Assembly: GCA_025453555.1 (NCBI GenBank)
Contig: JALOQC010000002.1
Span: forward strand, 1-55,208
Direction of reading: 5' to 3'
Source: Myxococcota bacterium
GTDB taxonomy: Bacteria > Myxococcota_A > Polyangia > Polyangiales > Houyiibacteriaceae
Length of the DNA: 55,208 nt
Every line of letters begins with the position of its first letter. The stretch's first letter is position 1. Below are positions 1 to 9,536 of the stretch, one piece after another. Below the pieces are notes generated by a model. That model was not told where the DNA came from. It worked only from the letters and a program-made list of their open reading frames with translations, and searched no databases. The translations under genes were made by a program, and so were the position numbers.

Positions 1-66
1 GAAGCTCGTGAAGCTCCCGAGCCGAGGGGCCCGCGAGACGCGAAGCTCGCGAAGGAGCCCCGAGCC

Positions 67-1374
67 TCAGCCGTCGCCCTCGAGATCGAGGCGGCGACCG
101 AGCTCTGCGAGGTAGTCGTCCTCCGGCGGCTCGTCCTTGGGGCGCGGCTTGTCGAGCACGACCACCGGACCCTCTTCGGTCGACTCGGCCTCTTCGAAGC
201 CCGCGAGCGGCGCGGGCGCGACCGAGAGCGCGCTCGGGCGCATCCGCTCGTCCACGAGCTCGACCTCGTCGTCGACGATCTCGTCGTCGCCGACGTGCTC
301 CGCGCTCTCTTCGTCGTCGAAGAGCCCCGCTTCGCGCAGCTCCGCGCTCGTCGGGAGCTCGACGCGCTGCGAGCGCGGCTCGGCGGCACGCGCGGGCTCC
401 TGCGCCGAGAGCTCTGCCTGCGAGGGCGGCACGAGCGCGACCGACTCCTCCGCGACCCGCTCGGACGGGAGGATCTCGTTCAAGTACGCAGCGATCGCGC
501 GCGGGCCCACCACGAGCCCGTGGCGCATCGCGAGGTGCTCGAGGTGGAGCGCGAGATCCGCCGCGCTCGCGATGCGCCCGCGCGGATCGCGACGCAGCGC
601 CGCGAGCACGATCTCTTCGAGATCCGCCGGATACTCCGGCATGCGCGTGCTCGGCGCGGGCGCGTCTTGTTCGACGATCTGCGTCATCACCTGCACGTCG
701 GTGCCGCGAAAGAGGCGCGCGCCGGTGGTGAGCTCGTAGAGGATCACGCCGAGCGCGAAGACGTCCGCGCGACGATCGACGCCTCGCCCGCGCACCTGCT
801 CGGGCGCCATGTAGCTGAAGGTGCCCTTCACGGTGCCGACCTCGGTGTCGGCGCGCGCGTCGGTCTTCGCGACCCCGAAGTCCATCAGCTTCGCCACGCC
901 GTCGCGCGTGAGCATCACGTTCTGCGGCGTCACGTCCCGGTGCACGATACGCAGCGGGCGCCCGGCCTTGTCGCGCGCCTCGTGCGCGTGGTGCAGCGCC
1001 TCGCAGACCTGCAGCGCGATTCCGATCGTCACGTGCAACGGCATCACGTGCCGGGTCCGAACGCCCGTGCGCCAGACGTCCGCGACGTTCATGCCGTCGA
1101 CGAACTCCATCGCGAGGAACCAGGTGCCCTCCGCGAAGCCGAGATCGAAGACCTGCGGGATGTTCGGGTGCGAGAGGTGCGCGAGCAGGCGCCCTTCGGT
1201 CTGGAACATGCGCAGCGTCGACGGGTGCTCGGCGAGGTTCTGGAAGAGCCGCTTGATGACGACGTCGCGGAAGAAGCCGCCCTCGCCCCAATGGCGCGCG
1301 AGGTAGATCTCCGCCATTCCTCCCGCGGCGATCTTACGCAGCAGCTCGTACCGACCGTAGAACGTGCTCGTCAC
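67..1374 (-). CDS. Ser/Thr protein kinase (PknB-like), cytosolic, with acidic disordered C-terminus
   Basis: GGMAEIYLA glycine loop, VVIKRL Lys, VHRDVTPQNVMLT catalytic loop, MDFGVAK, SYMAPEQ; no obvious TM segment. Confidence 0.95.
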   Translation of the reverse strand: MTSTFYGRYELLRKIAAGGMAEIYLARHWGEGGFFRDVVIKRLFQNLAEHPSTLRMFQTEGRLLAHLSHPNIPQVFDLGFAEGTWFLAMEFVDGMNVADVWRTGVRTRHVMPLHVTIGIALQVCEALHHAHEARDKAGRPLRIVHRDVTPQNVMLTRDGVAKLMDFGVAKTDARADTEVGTVKGTFSYMAPEQVRGRGVDRRADVFALGVILYELTTGARLFRGTDVQVMTQIVEQDAPAPSTRMPEYPADLEEIVLAALRRDPRGRIASAADLALHLEHLAMRHGLVVGPRAIAAYLNEILPSERVAEESVALVPPSQAELSAQEPARAAEPRSQRVELPTSAELREAGLFDDEESAEHVGDDEIVDDEVELVDERMRPSALSVAPAPLAGFEEAESTEEGPVVVLDKPRPKDEPPEDDYLAELGRRLDLEGDG

Positions 1375-1496
1375 CCGTGGACCACCTGCGGCGTGGCATA
1401 TACTGCAAAGCTCCGCGGCTGAACAGGCGCGGGCATCACGCGAGAGCTACGGCAAGCACCCGCGTGCGTGCGGCAGCGAGCAAGGACGAGAGAGAC

Positions 1497-2342
1497 ATGT
1501 CGGAAGTTCGAGACCGCGTCGTCGTCGTCACGGGCGCGGGTCGGGGCATCGGTCGCGCGGCCGCGGAGGCGCTCGCACGCGAGGGCGCGCGGCTGGTGCT
1601 CGTCGACGTCGGCTGCGACGCCGAAGGCGAAGGCGTGGATCCGAGCGTGGTGGCCGAGGCCGCCGACGCCGCGCGCGCGCTCGGCGCGGAGGTCGAGGCG
1701 CTCGCGCTGGACGTCGCCGCCCCGGACGCGCCCGCGCGCATCGTGGAGGCCGCGCAGGCGCGCTTCGGCGGCATCGACGGGCTCTTCAGCGCGGCCGGTA
1801 TCCGCCGCGATCGCGGGCTCGCGACCTTGAGCGACGTGGACCTGCAGCGCGCGCTCGACGTGGGATTGCTCGCGCCGACTCGCCTGCTCCGCGCGATCTC
1901 GAGCGCGATGATCGACGCGCGGCGTCCCGGCTCGATCGTGCTCTGCGCGGGTCCCGCGGGCTTCTTCCCCGCCGCGCGGCAGGGCGCGAGCGGCGCAGCG
2001 TTCGCGGGGCTCGTGGCGCTGGCGCGCTCGGCCGCGGTGGAGCTGCGGCGGCACGGGATCCGCGTGAACGTGGTGGTGCCGACCGCGCGCACGCGCCTCA
2101 CCGAGGACCTGCCGCTCTTCCGCGGCGTGAACGCGAGCTCGATGCTCCCCGAGCACGTCGCGCCCGTCGTGACGTTCCTCCTGAGCGATCGCGGCGCGGA
2201 CGTGCACGGCGAGATCGTGGGGGTCGCGGGCGGGAGGCTCTACGCGTTCCAGAGCCGCGAGACGGTCGGGGCGTTCGTCGAGGGACGCGGCTTCTCGGTC
2301 GACGAGATCGGGCCCGCTTGGACCGAGGTCACGCGCGGGTGA
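1497..2342 (+). CDS. SDR family NAD(P)-dependent oxidoreductase
   Basis: VVVTGAGRGIGRAAAEALAREGA Rossmann motif, LFSAAGIRRDRG; ATG at 1497 is the likely start inside the longer ORF from 1377. Confidence 0.9.
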   Translation: MSEVRDRVVVVTGAGRGIGRAAAEALAREGARLVLVDVGCDAEGEGVDPSVVAEAADAARALGAEVEALALDVAAPDAPARIVEAAQARFGGIDGLFSAAGIRRDRGLATLSDVDLQRALDVGLLAPTRLLRAISSAMIDARRPGSIVLCAGPAGFFPAARQGASGAAFAGLVALARSAAVELRRHGIRVNVVVPTARTRLTEDLPLFRGVNASSMLPEHVAPVVTFLLSDRGADVHGEIVGVAGGRLYAFQSRETVGAFVEGRGFSVDEIGPAWTEVTRG

Positions 2343-2436
2343 GACGGGTGCGCGAGCAACGGCCGCATCGATGGCCCGTGAGCCGACCGCGCGTGAGGCG
2401 AGCCGTCGAGGAGCCGCGCGGGCGTCGAAGCGTGAA

Positions 2437-2607
2437 TCAGCCGAAGAGATCGATCACCACGACGCCGCGATCCGCGTCGTCGTCCTGCGCACGCTCCACG
2501 CGGGGACCGCGGGGCGGCATCGGGATCTCGAGGACGGGTTGCTCCTCGATGTGGCGCTCTTCTTCTTCGCGCTTTCGGATCTGTTCGATGATGAAAGGCG
2601 GGAGCAT
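2437..2607 (-). CDS. 56-aa conserved-looking small hypothetical protein (MLPPFIIEQIRKREEEERHIEEQPVLEIPMPPRGPRVERAQDDDADRGVVVIDLFG)
   Basis: Manual translation of the reverse strand: ATG at 2607, TGA at 2437-2439, AGGA-like SD upstream; below the ORF-track length cutoff. Confidence 0.65.
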   Translation of the reverse strand: MLPPFIIEQIRKREEEERHIEEQPVLEIPMPPRGPRVERAQDDDADRGVVVIDLFG

Positions 2608-2766
2608 TCGAGGTCCTCGGAGAGGCCAAAGCGCCGACGAACCGGTCGGGCGGGCGCATCATAGCAACGCGACCCTCCCCGACAAGAAGCTGGCCCACTT
2701 CGTGCGGAGCTGCCACGAGCCCCGGGGTCGGTCGTCGTGGGCAGACGACCCCGCAGGGGGCCGTCG

Positions 2767-4098
2767 ATGAGCCGAATGCGGGTCGATCGCGGCGCTCGTG
2801 TGGTTCGCGGCGCGGTTCGCGGCGTGCTTCCCGTGGTGCTCGTCGTCGGGCTGCTCGCGGTCTCGGCCGCGATCGCCTCCGCCCAGGATCGCGCGCGCAG
2901 CGACGACGACTACGCGCTCCGTGGCGGATCGTGGAACGGCCTCGCGCAGCTCGTGCAGGTCGCCGAAGAAGCGGGCGTACGGCTCGACACCCCAGCGGAG
3001 CTCGATCTCGCGCGGCTCACTCCCGAGGACGCGCTCCTCGTGGTGCACCCCACCGGCGAGCTGCCACGCGCGAGCCTCGCGGCGTTCCTGCGCGCGGGGG
3101 GTCGCGTCGCGATCGCCGACGACTTCGGCGAAGCCGAGCGCTTCCTGGAGCTCTACGGCATCGCGCGCTCGCCCTACGAGCCCGGCCCCGACGCGCTCCT
3201 GCTGCGCGGCAACCGCGCGCTGCCGCTGGCCTCCCCCGCCGCCCCACATCCGCTCACGCAAGGCGTACGGGCGCTCGTCGCGAACCACCCGGCGTCGCTG
3301 CGTCATGCGGAGCTCGAGCCGGTGCTGCTGCTCGAGCCGGACGCGGCGCTCGTGCTCGCGGGCGCGGTCGAAGAGGGGCGCCTCGTGGCGATCGGCGACC
3401 CCAGCCTGTTCATCGAGAACATGCTGCGCTTCCGGGACAACCGTCGCTTCGCGGCGAACCTCTTGCGGTACCTCGGCGAGCGTGGAGGTCGTGTGTACCT
3501 CGTAGCGCCGTCGACCGAGCTCTCGGGCACCTACGGTGACGCGCGCGGAAACCCGCTCGAGCGGCTCGACGCGTGGCTGCTCGACGCGGCGCGCGCCGAC
3601 CTCCCGCCGCGGGCGCTCACGATCCTCGCGTGGGTGCTCGCCGCGCTCGTCTTGGTGTTCGCGGCCTCGGCGTTGCCGCGCGTGATGCCCTACGGCGCCT
3701 CGGAGCTCGGCCTCGAGCCCGCGCGCGGCGGAGGCTTCGCGGGCCGCGTGGCGTTCTTCGCGCGACGGTCCAACTCGTTCGTACATCCCGCGCTCGTCTA
3801 CAAGTACGAGCTCGAAGGCGAGCTCGTGCGAAAGCTCGGGCTCGAAGGGCAACCGCTGCTCCGTGACGTGCTCGACGCCGCCGCGCGGCGCGGTCTCTCC
3901 GCTGCCGATCGCGACGCGCTGCGCGGGCTCTTGCTCGAGCTCGACGAGCTGCGGCGCAAGGTCGATCTGCCGCCCGCGCCGCCACGAGTCGGTCCCCGCG
4001 ACCTCCGACGCATGGTAGACACCGGCGAGGCGATCCTCGCCCGCTTGCCCGAACGCTCGCCCGAGCGCCTTCCCGATCCGGCGACTCGCCCGTCTTGA
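2767..4098 (+). CDS. DUF4350 domain-containing membrane protein
   Basis: N-terminal signal/TM, DUF4350-like LTPEDALLVVHPTGEL...FLRAGGRVAIADDFGEAERFLELYGI, central TM; lies next to MoxR and DUF58. Confidence 0.85.
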   Translation: MSRMRVDRGARVVRGAVRGVLPVVLVVGLLAVSAAIASAQDRARSDDDYALRGGSWNGLAQLVQVAEEAGVRLDTPAELDLARLTPEDALLVVHPTGELPRASLAAFLRAGGRVAIADDFGEAERFLELYGIARSPYEPGPDALLLRGNRALPLASPAAPHPLTQGVRALVANHPASLRHAELEPVLLLEPDAALVLAGAVEEGRLVAIGDPSLFIENMLRFRDNRRFAANLLRYLGERGGRVYLVAPSTELSGTYGDARGNPLERLDAWLLDAARADLPPRALTILAWVLAALVLVFAASALPRVMPYGASELGLEPARGGGFAGRVAFFARRSNSFVHPALVYKYELEGELVRKLGLEGQPLLRDVLDAAARRGLSAADRDALRGLLLELDELRRKVDLPPAPPRVGPRDLRRMVDTGEAILARLPERSPERLPDPATRPS

Positions 4099-5093
4099 TC
4101 CGCCACTCGCCTCGCGACCCGCACGTGACCCAGCAGCCCTCCCCTCACGAGTCCACGCTCGCTCAAGCCGCGCAGCTCTGTCACCGCGTCGTCGACGAGG
4201 TCCAGGCCATCTACGTCGGCCCGCGCGTGATCCCCGAGCTCTTGCTCGTCTCGCTCATCGCGGGCGGCCACGCGCTGCTCGAAGGTGTCCCCGGCGTCGC
4301 GAAGACCACCCTCGTGAAGGCGTTCGCCTCGACGCTCGGGCTGAGCTTCCGCCGCATCCAGTTCACGCCGGATCTGCTGCCGGCCGACATCACGGGCACC
4401 TACGTGCTGTCGCCGCGCGACGGGACCTTCCAGCTCCGCGAGGGGCCGATCTTCGCGAACGTGGTGCTGGGCGACGAGATCAACCGCGCCCCCGCGAAGA
4501 CGCAGAGCGCGCTGCTGGAGGCGATGCAGGAACGGCAGGTCACGATCGAAGGCGAGACGCGCCCGCTGCCGTCGCCCTTCCTCGTGCTCGCGACGCAGAA
4601 CCCGGTCGAGCAGGCGGGCACCTATCCGCTCCCCGAAGCGCAGATCGATCGGTTCCTCGTGCGGCTCTTGCTCGGGTATCCGAGCGCGAAGGAAGAGCGC
4701 GGTGTGCTGCGGCGCTTCCTCGAAGGCATGCCGAGCGCACGCACGATGCTCGGGCCCGACGACGTGATCCGCCTGCGTCAGCTCGCGGCCTCGCTGCACG
4801 TGCAGGACGAAGTGCTCGACTACGTGGTGCGCCTCGCGACCTTCACGCGCGAGCACGCGCGCGTCTTCCTCGGAGCCTCGCCGCGCGCCTCGCTCGCGCT
4901 CGTGCAGGCCGCGCGCGCGCGCGCGTTGATGGACGGTCGCGGCTACGTGTTGCCCGACGACGTGAAGGCCCTCGCGGTGCCGGTGCTCGCGCATCGCCTC
5001 GTGCTCACGCCGGAAGCCGAGATGGAAGGCACGCGACCCGAGCGCATCGTGCAGCAGGCGCTGGAGCAGGTCGCGCCGCATCGGGACGCGTGA
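4095..5093 (+). CDS. MoxR family AAA+ ATPase
   Basis: GHALLEGVPGVAKTTLVKAFA Walker A, GDEINRAPAKTQSALLEAMQERQVTIEG, LATQNPVEQAGTYPLPEAQIDRF; overlaps DUF4350 stop (start could be a downstream GTG). Confidence 0.95.
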   Translation: MIRHSPRDPHVTQQPSPHESTLAQAAQLCHRVVDEVQAIYVGPRVIPELLLVSLIAGGHALLEGVPGVAKTTLVKAFASTLGLSFRRIQFTPDLLPADITGTYVLSPRDGTFQLREGPIFANVVLGDEINRAPAKTQSALLEAMQERQVTIEGETRPLPSPFLVLATQNPVEQAGTYPLPEAQIDRFLVRLLLGYPSAKEERGVLRRFLEGMPSARTMLGPDDVIRLRQLAASLHVQDEVLDYVVRLATFTREHARVFLGASPRASLALVQAARARALMDGRGYVLPDDVKALAVPVLAHRLVLTPEAEMEGTRPERIVQQALEQVAPHRDA

Positions 5094-5237
5094 GATGCGA
5101 GCCCTGCGCGTGAGCCGTTTCGCTCGAGGTCTCCGTGAGCTCGAGGCGCGCGTTGGGCTCGCGCGACCGAACGCTCGTTCGAACGTGTGGGCTCGGTCGA
5201 ACGCGAGCGCACGTGCTCGTCTCGTGGAGGCGCGCTG

Positions 5238-6860
5238 ATGCTGCCGCTGCCCTCGCGAAACGGGGTGCTCGCGTTCGTGGGACTCGTCGTGATGCTCGTG
5301 ATCGGGCTCGCGCTCGAGTCGAGCGCCGCCATCGGGCTTTCGGGCGGTGGCTTCGTCGGTCTCGGCGCCGCCCTCGCGGCCACGCTCCCCGCGGGTCGTC
5401 GTCTGCGCAAGCAGCGCCTCGAGTTCGCGTGGTGGCTCGATCACGGCACCGGCGTGGCGGCCGGATCCGTGGTGCCGGGCACGCCCTTCGACGTGCGATG
5501 TTTTCTTCGCCATCGCGGGGCAGACGATCTTCACGTCGCGACGCTGGAGCCGCTGGTGCCGCCGGAGGTCCGCGTGGAGGAGACGCCGTCGTTCGTGGTG
5601 CCCGCGCGCACGCGCACCGAGCTTCGGCTGCGCTTGATGGCGCCCGCGATCGGTCGCGTGGTCTTGCACGGGCTCGCGGTACGACTCCGCGGTCCCTTCG
5701 GGCTCTTCGAGACGCCGCTCTATTTCCCGAACCCGCTCGTGATCAAGGTGCTCCCCCGCTCCGCGGCCGGCTCGGAGGTCGGGCGCGTCGCGTTGCCGCG
5801 CGGCTCCGCGGTCGAGCGATCCGGTCGCACGCGTGTCCGTCGGCGCGGCGGTGGCACCGAGCTGCACGAGCTGCGCGATCTGGTGCCGGGCGATCCCTTC
5901 AAGTCGATCGCGTGGAAGGCGAGCGCGCGACGCGGTCGGCTGCTCGTGCGCGAGGTCGAACAAGAGGTGCAGGAGGTCCGCTGGCTCGTGCTCGACGTGA
6001 GCGGGACGATGCGCGGCGGCGAGCCCGGCCGACGCAAGCTCGACTGGACGCTCGAAGCCGCGGCCTCCGAAGCACGACGCGCGCTCGAAGGCGGCGACCG
6101 CGTGGGGCTCGTGGCCTTCGACACGCGCGTGGTCGCACAGGTCGCGCCGGGCGAGGGGCGCGGGCACCGCATTCGGCTCTACGACGCGCTGCTCGCGACG
6201 ACGGAGCTGGTCGACGAGGACCTCACGGATCTGAGCGACGACGGGCTCATCGAACGCGTCGCGCGCTACGTGCGGCAGCAGGACGGACTCGACTACCGGC
6301 GGCGTCGCGGCGCGGTCGACGTGCCCGCGCTCGTCGAGCATTGCGCGCGCGCGCTCGGAGGCGATTCGTCCGACGCCGCGAAGCAGACCCGCGACGTGCG
6401 CGCGTCGACCACCGCGGAGCAGGCGTTGCGCGCCTTTTGTCGTGCGCGTGGGCTGCGTCTTCCCCATCACGCGGATCCGGGAGAGCGCGCGAAGGCGAAC
6501 GCGCTCGCGGCCGCGCTGCACGTGGCGGGCGGAACGTCACGCGAGCCGGGCGTGATCTCGGTGATCACGGATCTGGACGGCGTGCTCGATCTCGAGCCGG
6601 TGCTCGCGTCGCTCCGCCTCGCGCGTTTGCACGGCAACCGCGTGACCTTCTTGTTGCCGGACGGCCGAAGCTTCGCGCCCGCCCCGAAGACGCCGGAAGA
6701 GCAGACGCTCGCCGCGGTCTACGGGCGCAGCGAAGAGCGACGCCTCCGCGACGCGCGCCTGCAGCTCGGTCGGCTCGGCGCGCAGATCGCGATCGTGAAC
6801 GCCGACGAGCCTCCCGCGCTCGCGTTGCCGCGCGCGGAGCGTGGAAGGAGAGCCGCATGA
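5238..6860 (+). CDS. DUF58 domain-containing protein (vWA-like)
   Basis: TM pair then ...ELHELRDLVPGDPFKSIAWKASARRGRLLVREVEQEVQ (DUF58 signature), LDVSGTMRGG. Confidence 0.92.
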   Translation: MLPLPSRNGVLAFVGLVVMLVIGLALESSAAIGLSGGGFVGLGAALAATLPAGRRLRKQRLEFAWWLDHGTGVAAGSVVPGTPFDVRCFLRHRGADDLHVATLEPLVPPEVRVEETPSFVVPARTRTELRLRLMAPAIGRVVLHGLAVRLRGPFGLFETPLYFPNPLVIKVLPRSAAGSEVGRVALPRGSAVERSGRTRVRRRGGGTELHELRDLVPGDPFKSIAWKASARRGRLLVREVEQEVQEVRWLVLDVSGTMRGGEPGRRKLDWTLEAAASEARRALEGGDRVGLVAFDTRVVAQVAPGEGRGHRIRLYDALLATTELVDEDLTDLSDDGLIERVARYVRQQDGLDYRRRRGAVDVPALVEHCARALGGDSSDAAKQTRDVRASTTAEQALRAFCRARGLRLPHHADPGERAKANALAAALHVAGGTSREPGVISVITDLDGVLDLEPVLASLRLARLHGNRVTFLLPDGRSFAPAPKTPEEQTLAAVYGRSEERRLRDARLQLGRLGAQIAIVNADEPPALALPRAERGRRAA

Positions 6861-7684
6861 GCGCACCGCCCGCATGGGAAGATCCGCGGCGCGTGCTCTC
6901 GCGCCACGGCTACGCGCCGAGCAAGCGCTACTCGCAGAACTTCCTCGTCACCGAGGGCGTGGTCGAAGGCATCGCGGACGCGGTGGCGCCGCGCCCGGGC
7001 GAGCGCGTGATCGAGCTCGGCCCGGGGGCAGGCACGCTGACCTGCGCGTTGCTGCGGCGCGGCGCGTCGGTGCTCGCGATCGAGAAGGACCCGCGCATGC
7101 TCGCGCTGCTGCGCGACGAGCTGCGCGACGTGGACGGCTTCGAGCTACGCGAAGGCGACGCGGCGGAGCTCGATCTCGCGGCGCTGACGACGACGCCGAT
7201 CGCGGTGACCGGCAACCTCCCCTACGCGATCACGGGGAGCATCTTTCGTCGGCTCGTCGATCAGCGGACGCTCGTCGCGCGTTCGATCGTGATGGTGCAG
7301 CGCGAGGTGCGCGATCGGCTGCTCGCGGGCGCGGGCGACGAGCACTACGGCGCGCTCACGGTGTTCGTCAGCGCGGCGTTTCGCGTGGAGCCGGTGATGA
7401 CCGTGAAGCCGGGCGCGTTCTTTCCGCCGCCGAAGGTCACGAGCGCCGTCGTGCGTCTCGTCCCACACGCGACGCCGCGCGCGGAAGAGACGGATGCCTT
7501 CCGCCGCGTCGTGCGCGCCGCGTTCGATCAACGCCGCAAGACGCTGCGCAACGCGCTCTCCTCGCTCGCGACTCCAGACGTGCTCGCGGCGGCGTTCGTG
7601 CGCGCGGACGTGGATCCGAGCGTGCGCGGCGAGACGCTCGACGTCGAAGCCTTCGCGCGCCTCGCGGCCGCGATCGAGGGCTGA
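6857..7684 (+). CDS. rsmA: 16S rRNA (adenine(1518)-N6/adenine(1519)-N6)-dimethyltransferase
   Basis: KRYSQNFL, VIELGPGAGTLT, AVTGNLPYAITGSIF; ATGA overlap with the DUF58 stop. Confidence 0.95.
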   Translation: MSAPPAWEDPRRVLSRHGYAPSKRYSQNFLVTEGVVEGIADAVAPRPGERVIELGPGAGTLTCALLRRGASVLAIEKDPRMLALLRDELRDVDGFELREGDAAELDLAALTTTPIAVTGNLPYAITGSIFRRLVDQRTLVARSIVMVQREVRDRLLAGAGDEHYGALTVFVSAAFRVEPVMTVKPGAFFPPPKVTSAVVRLVPHATPRAEETDAFRRVVRAAFDQRRKTLRNALSSLATPDVLAAAFVRADVDPSVRGETLDVEAFARLAAAIEG

Positions 7685-7794
7685 CGTTCGCGCGCCACGA
7701 GTGTCGCCCCGCGAAGGAGGGCGGACGTTCGCGCGCCGCTCGCGACGAGGCATCGTCGGGCACCCGAGCGGGCGTTGCGTCATGCTCCTGCGCG

Positions 7795-8301
7795 ATGCGC
7801 GTCCTCCTCTTCTTCCTCGGTTGCGCGGGGCTCGTCGGCGTCCTCGTGTCGACGACCCACGAGCTCTCCGCCCAGACGCCCGCTCCGAACCGATCGACGC
7901 CCCGACGCTCCGCAACGGAGGCGCGATGGCGCGCGGAGGACGCTGCCCTCGCCGCGATCACCGAGGGCGAGGTCGCCGATCGGCTACGCGCGATCCAGCG
8001 GACGCCGGAGCTCGAGGTCGCGCCGCTCGCGCTGCCCACGCTCTCGCCGATCGCGGCGGGTGACGATCCGATCCTCGCGCCCGCAGCGGCCTCGGCGGCT
8101 TGGCGCATCGCACGTGCGCTCGACCTCGACACCCTTCGCGCGGAGGAGGTCGACCTCGGGCCAGTGCACGACGCGCGCGCGGGTTACCTCGCGCTCGCCA
8201 ACGACGAGAGCGCGCGCGCGGACCTGCGCCAGCTCGCGTCGTTCGTGGCGGACGCGCTCGCGCAGCTCGACGCGCCCGCGGTGCTCCCGACCGCGGAGTG
8301 A
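7795..8301 (+). CDS. Hypothetical secreted protein
   Basis: ATG at 7795, signal peptide MRVLLFFLGCAGLVGVLVSTTHELSAQ; no recognised domain. Confidence 0.65.
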   Translation: MRVLLFFLGCAGLVGVLVSTTHELSAQTPAPNRSTPRRSATEARWRAEDAALAAITEGEVADRLRAIQRTPELEVAPLALPTLSPIAAGDDPILAPAAASAAWRIARALDLDTLRAEEVDLGPVHDARAGYLALANDESARADLRQLASFVADALAQLDAPAVLPTAE

Positions 8302-8358
8302 GCGTCGCCTCGAAGGGGACGTCTCGACGAAGCGCGCCTCGCGGCGTACGCACGCGGC

Positions 8359-9207
8359 ATGGCCGAGCCCCTCTTCGACGACGAGCAGCTCCGCGTAGGC
8401 ACCGAGGCGCACTACGAGGACGCGGTCTACTACGACCAAGCGTACCGGCGTCGAAAGGAAGACCTGCGCTTCTACGCGGATCTCGCGGAGGTGATGGGCC
8501 CGCGCGTGCTCGAGCTCGGGTGCGGCACCGGGCGCGTCGCGCTCGCGATGGCGGAGCGCGGCGCGGAGGTCGTCGGCGTCGACACGATGGCGCCGATGCT
8601 CGCGCGCGCGAAGGAGCGTGTGGGCAAAGCGAAGGTCGAGGTGCGCGAGCGCGTGCGCTTCGTGCGCGGCGACCTGCGACGCGTGCGCTTGAAGGAGCGC
8701 TTCGAGCTGGTGGTCGCGCCCTTCAACGTCTTCCAACACCTCTACGCGCGCGAGGACGTCGAGCGCGCGCTCACCACCGTGCGCGAGCACCTCCGACCGA
8801 AGGGGCGCTTCGTCTTCGACGTGCGGGTCCCGCAGGTGGTGGAGCTCGCGCGACACCCCGAGAAGGTCTACTCGGGAGGCACCCTCAAGCTCGCGAGCAA
8901 CGGCCGGAAGTACCGCTACCGCGAGCGCTTCGATTGGGATCCGATCGCGCAGGTGCAGATGGTCGAGATGGCCTTCGTGGGCGTCGACGATCCGAGCGAC
9001 TTCGCGCTCACCCCGCTCGCGCATCGGCAGTTCTTCCCCGCCGAGCTCGAGGCCCTGATGCACTACAACGGCTTCGAGATCCTCGAGCGCTTCGGGGACT
9101 TCGAGGGCGGCGAGCTCGGACCGGAGAGCGAGAGCCAGATCCTGCTCTGCCGACCGCGCGGGCGACACCGACGGAGCCATCGGGTCGGCGGGGTCGACCG
9201 CCGATGA
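8359..9207 (+). CDS. Class I SAM-dependent methyltransferase
   Basis: VLELGCGTGRVALAMAERGAEVVGVDTMAPMLARAKERV; FNVFQHLYAREDVERALTTVREHLRPKGRFVFDV. Confidence 0.9.
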   Translation: MAEPLFDDEQLRVGTEAHYEDAVYYDQAYRRRKEDLRFYADLAEVMGPRVLELGCGTGRVALAMAERGAEVVGVDTMAPMLARAKERVGKAKVEVRERVRFVRGDLRRVRLKERFELVVAPFNVFQHLYAREDVERALTTVREHLRPKGRFVFDVRVPQVVELARHPEKVYSGGTLKLASNGRKYRYRERFDWDPIAQVQMVEMAFVGVDDPSDFALTPLAHRQFFPAELEALMHYNGFEILERFGDFEGGELGPESESQILLCRPRGRHRRSHRVGGVDRR

Positions 9208-9506
9208 GCGACGCACCCTGGCAGGGACGGGAGATCAACGAGCCGCGGGCCCGCGCGCGCTCGCGCCACGCGACGATCCTCGCGATCCTCGGCTTCCTGG
9301 CGTTCGCCGTCGGCTGGATCCCGATGGCGATGGCCCAGTTCGCGATCCGCGAGCGCTTCCCGTCCGAGGCGACGGGCTTCGACGATCCGCTCACGTGGAT
9401 CTGCACCGGAGCGTGGGTCGTCCTCTGGGGCTTGCCGTTCGGGCTCGCGGAACGGATCCACCACCGACGCCACCTCGACACGTCGCGAGATCCGCGCTCC
9501 TTCTGA
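9204..9506 (+). CDS. Small two-TM hypothetical membrane protein (100 aa)
   Basis: ATGA overlap with the upstream methyltransferase stop; two hydrophobic segments. Confidence 0.65.
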   Translation: MSDAPWQGREINEPRARARSRHATILAILGFLAFAVGWIPMAMAQFAIRERFPSEATGFDDPLTWICTGAWVVLWGLPFGLAERIHHRRHLDTSRDPRSF

Positions 9507-9536
9507 GCGCGGATCTCGACGAGCGCGAGCGGCGCG

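Noticed and set aside
3798-6521. 907-aa minus-strand ORF
   Set aside because: Antisense shadow of DUF4350, MoxR and DUF58; no domain-like sequence.
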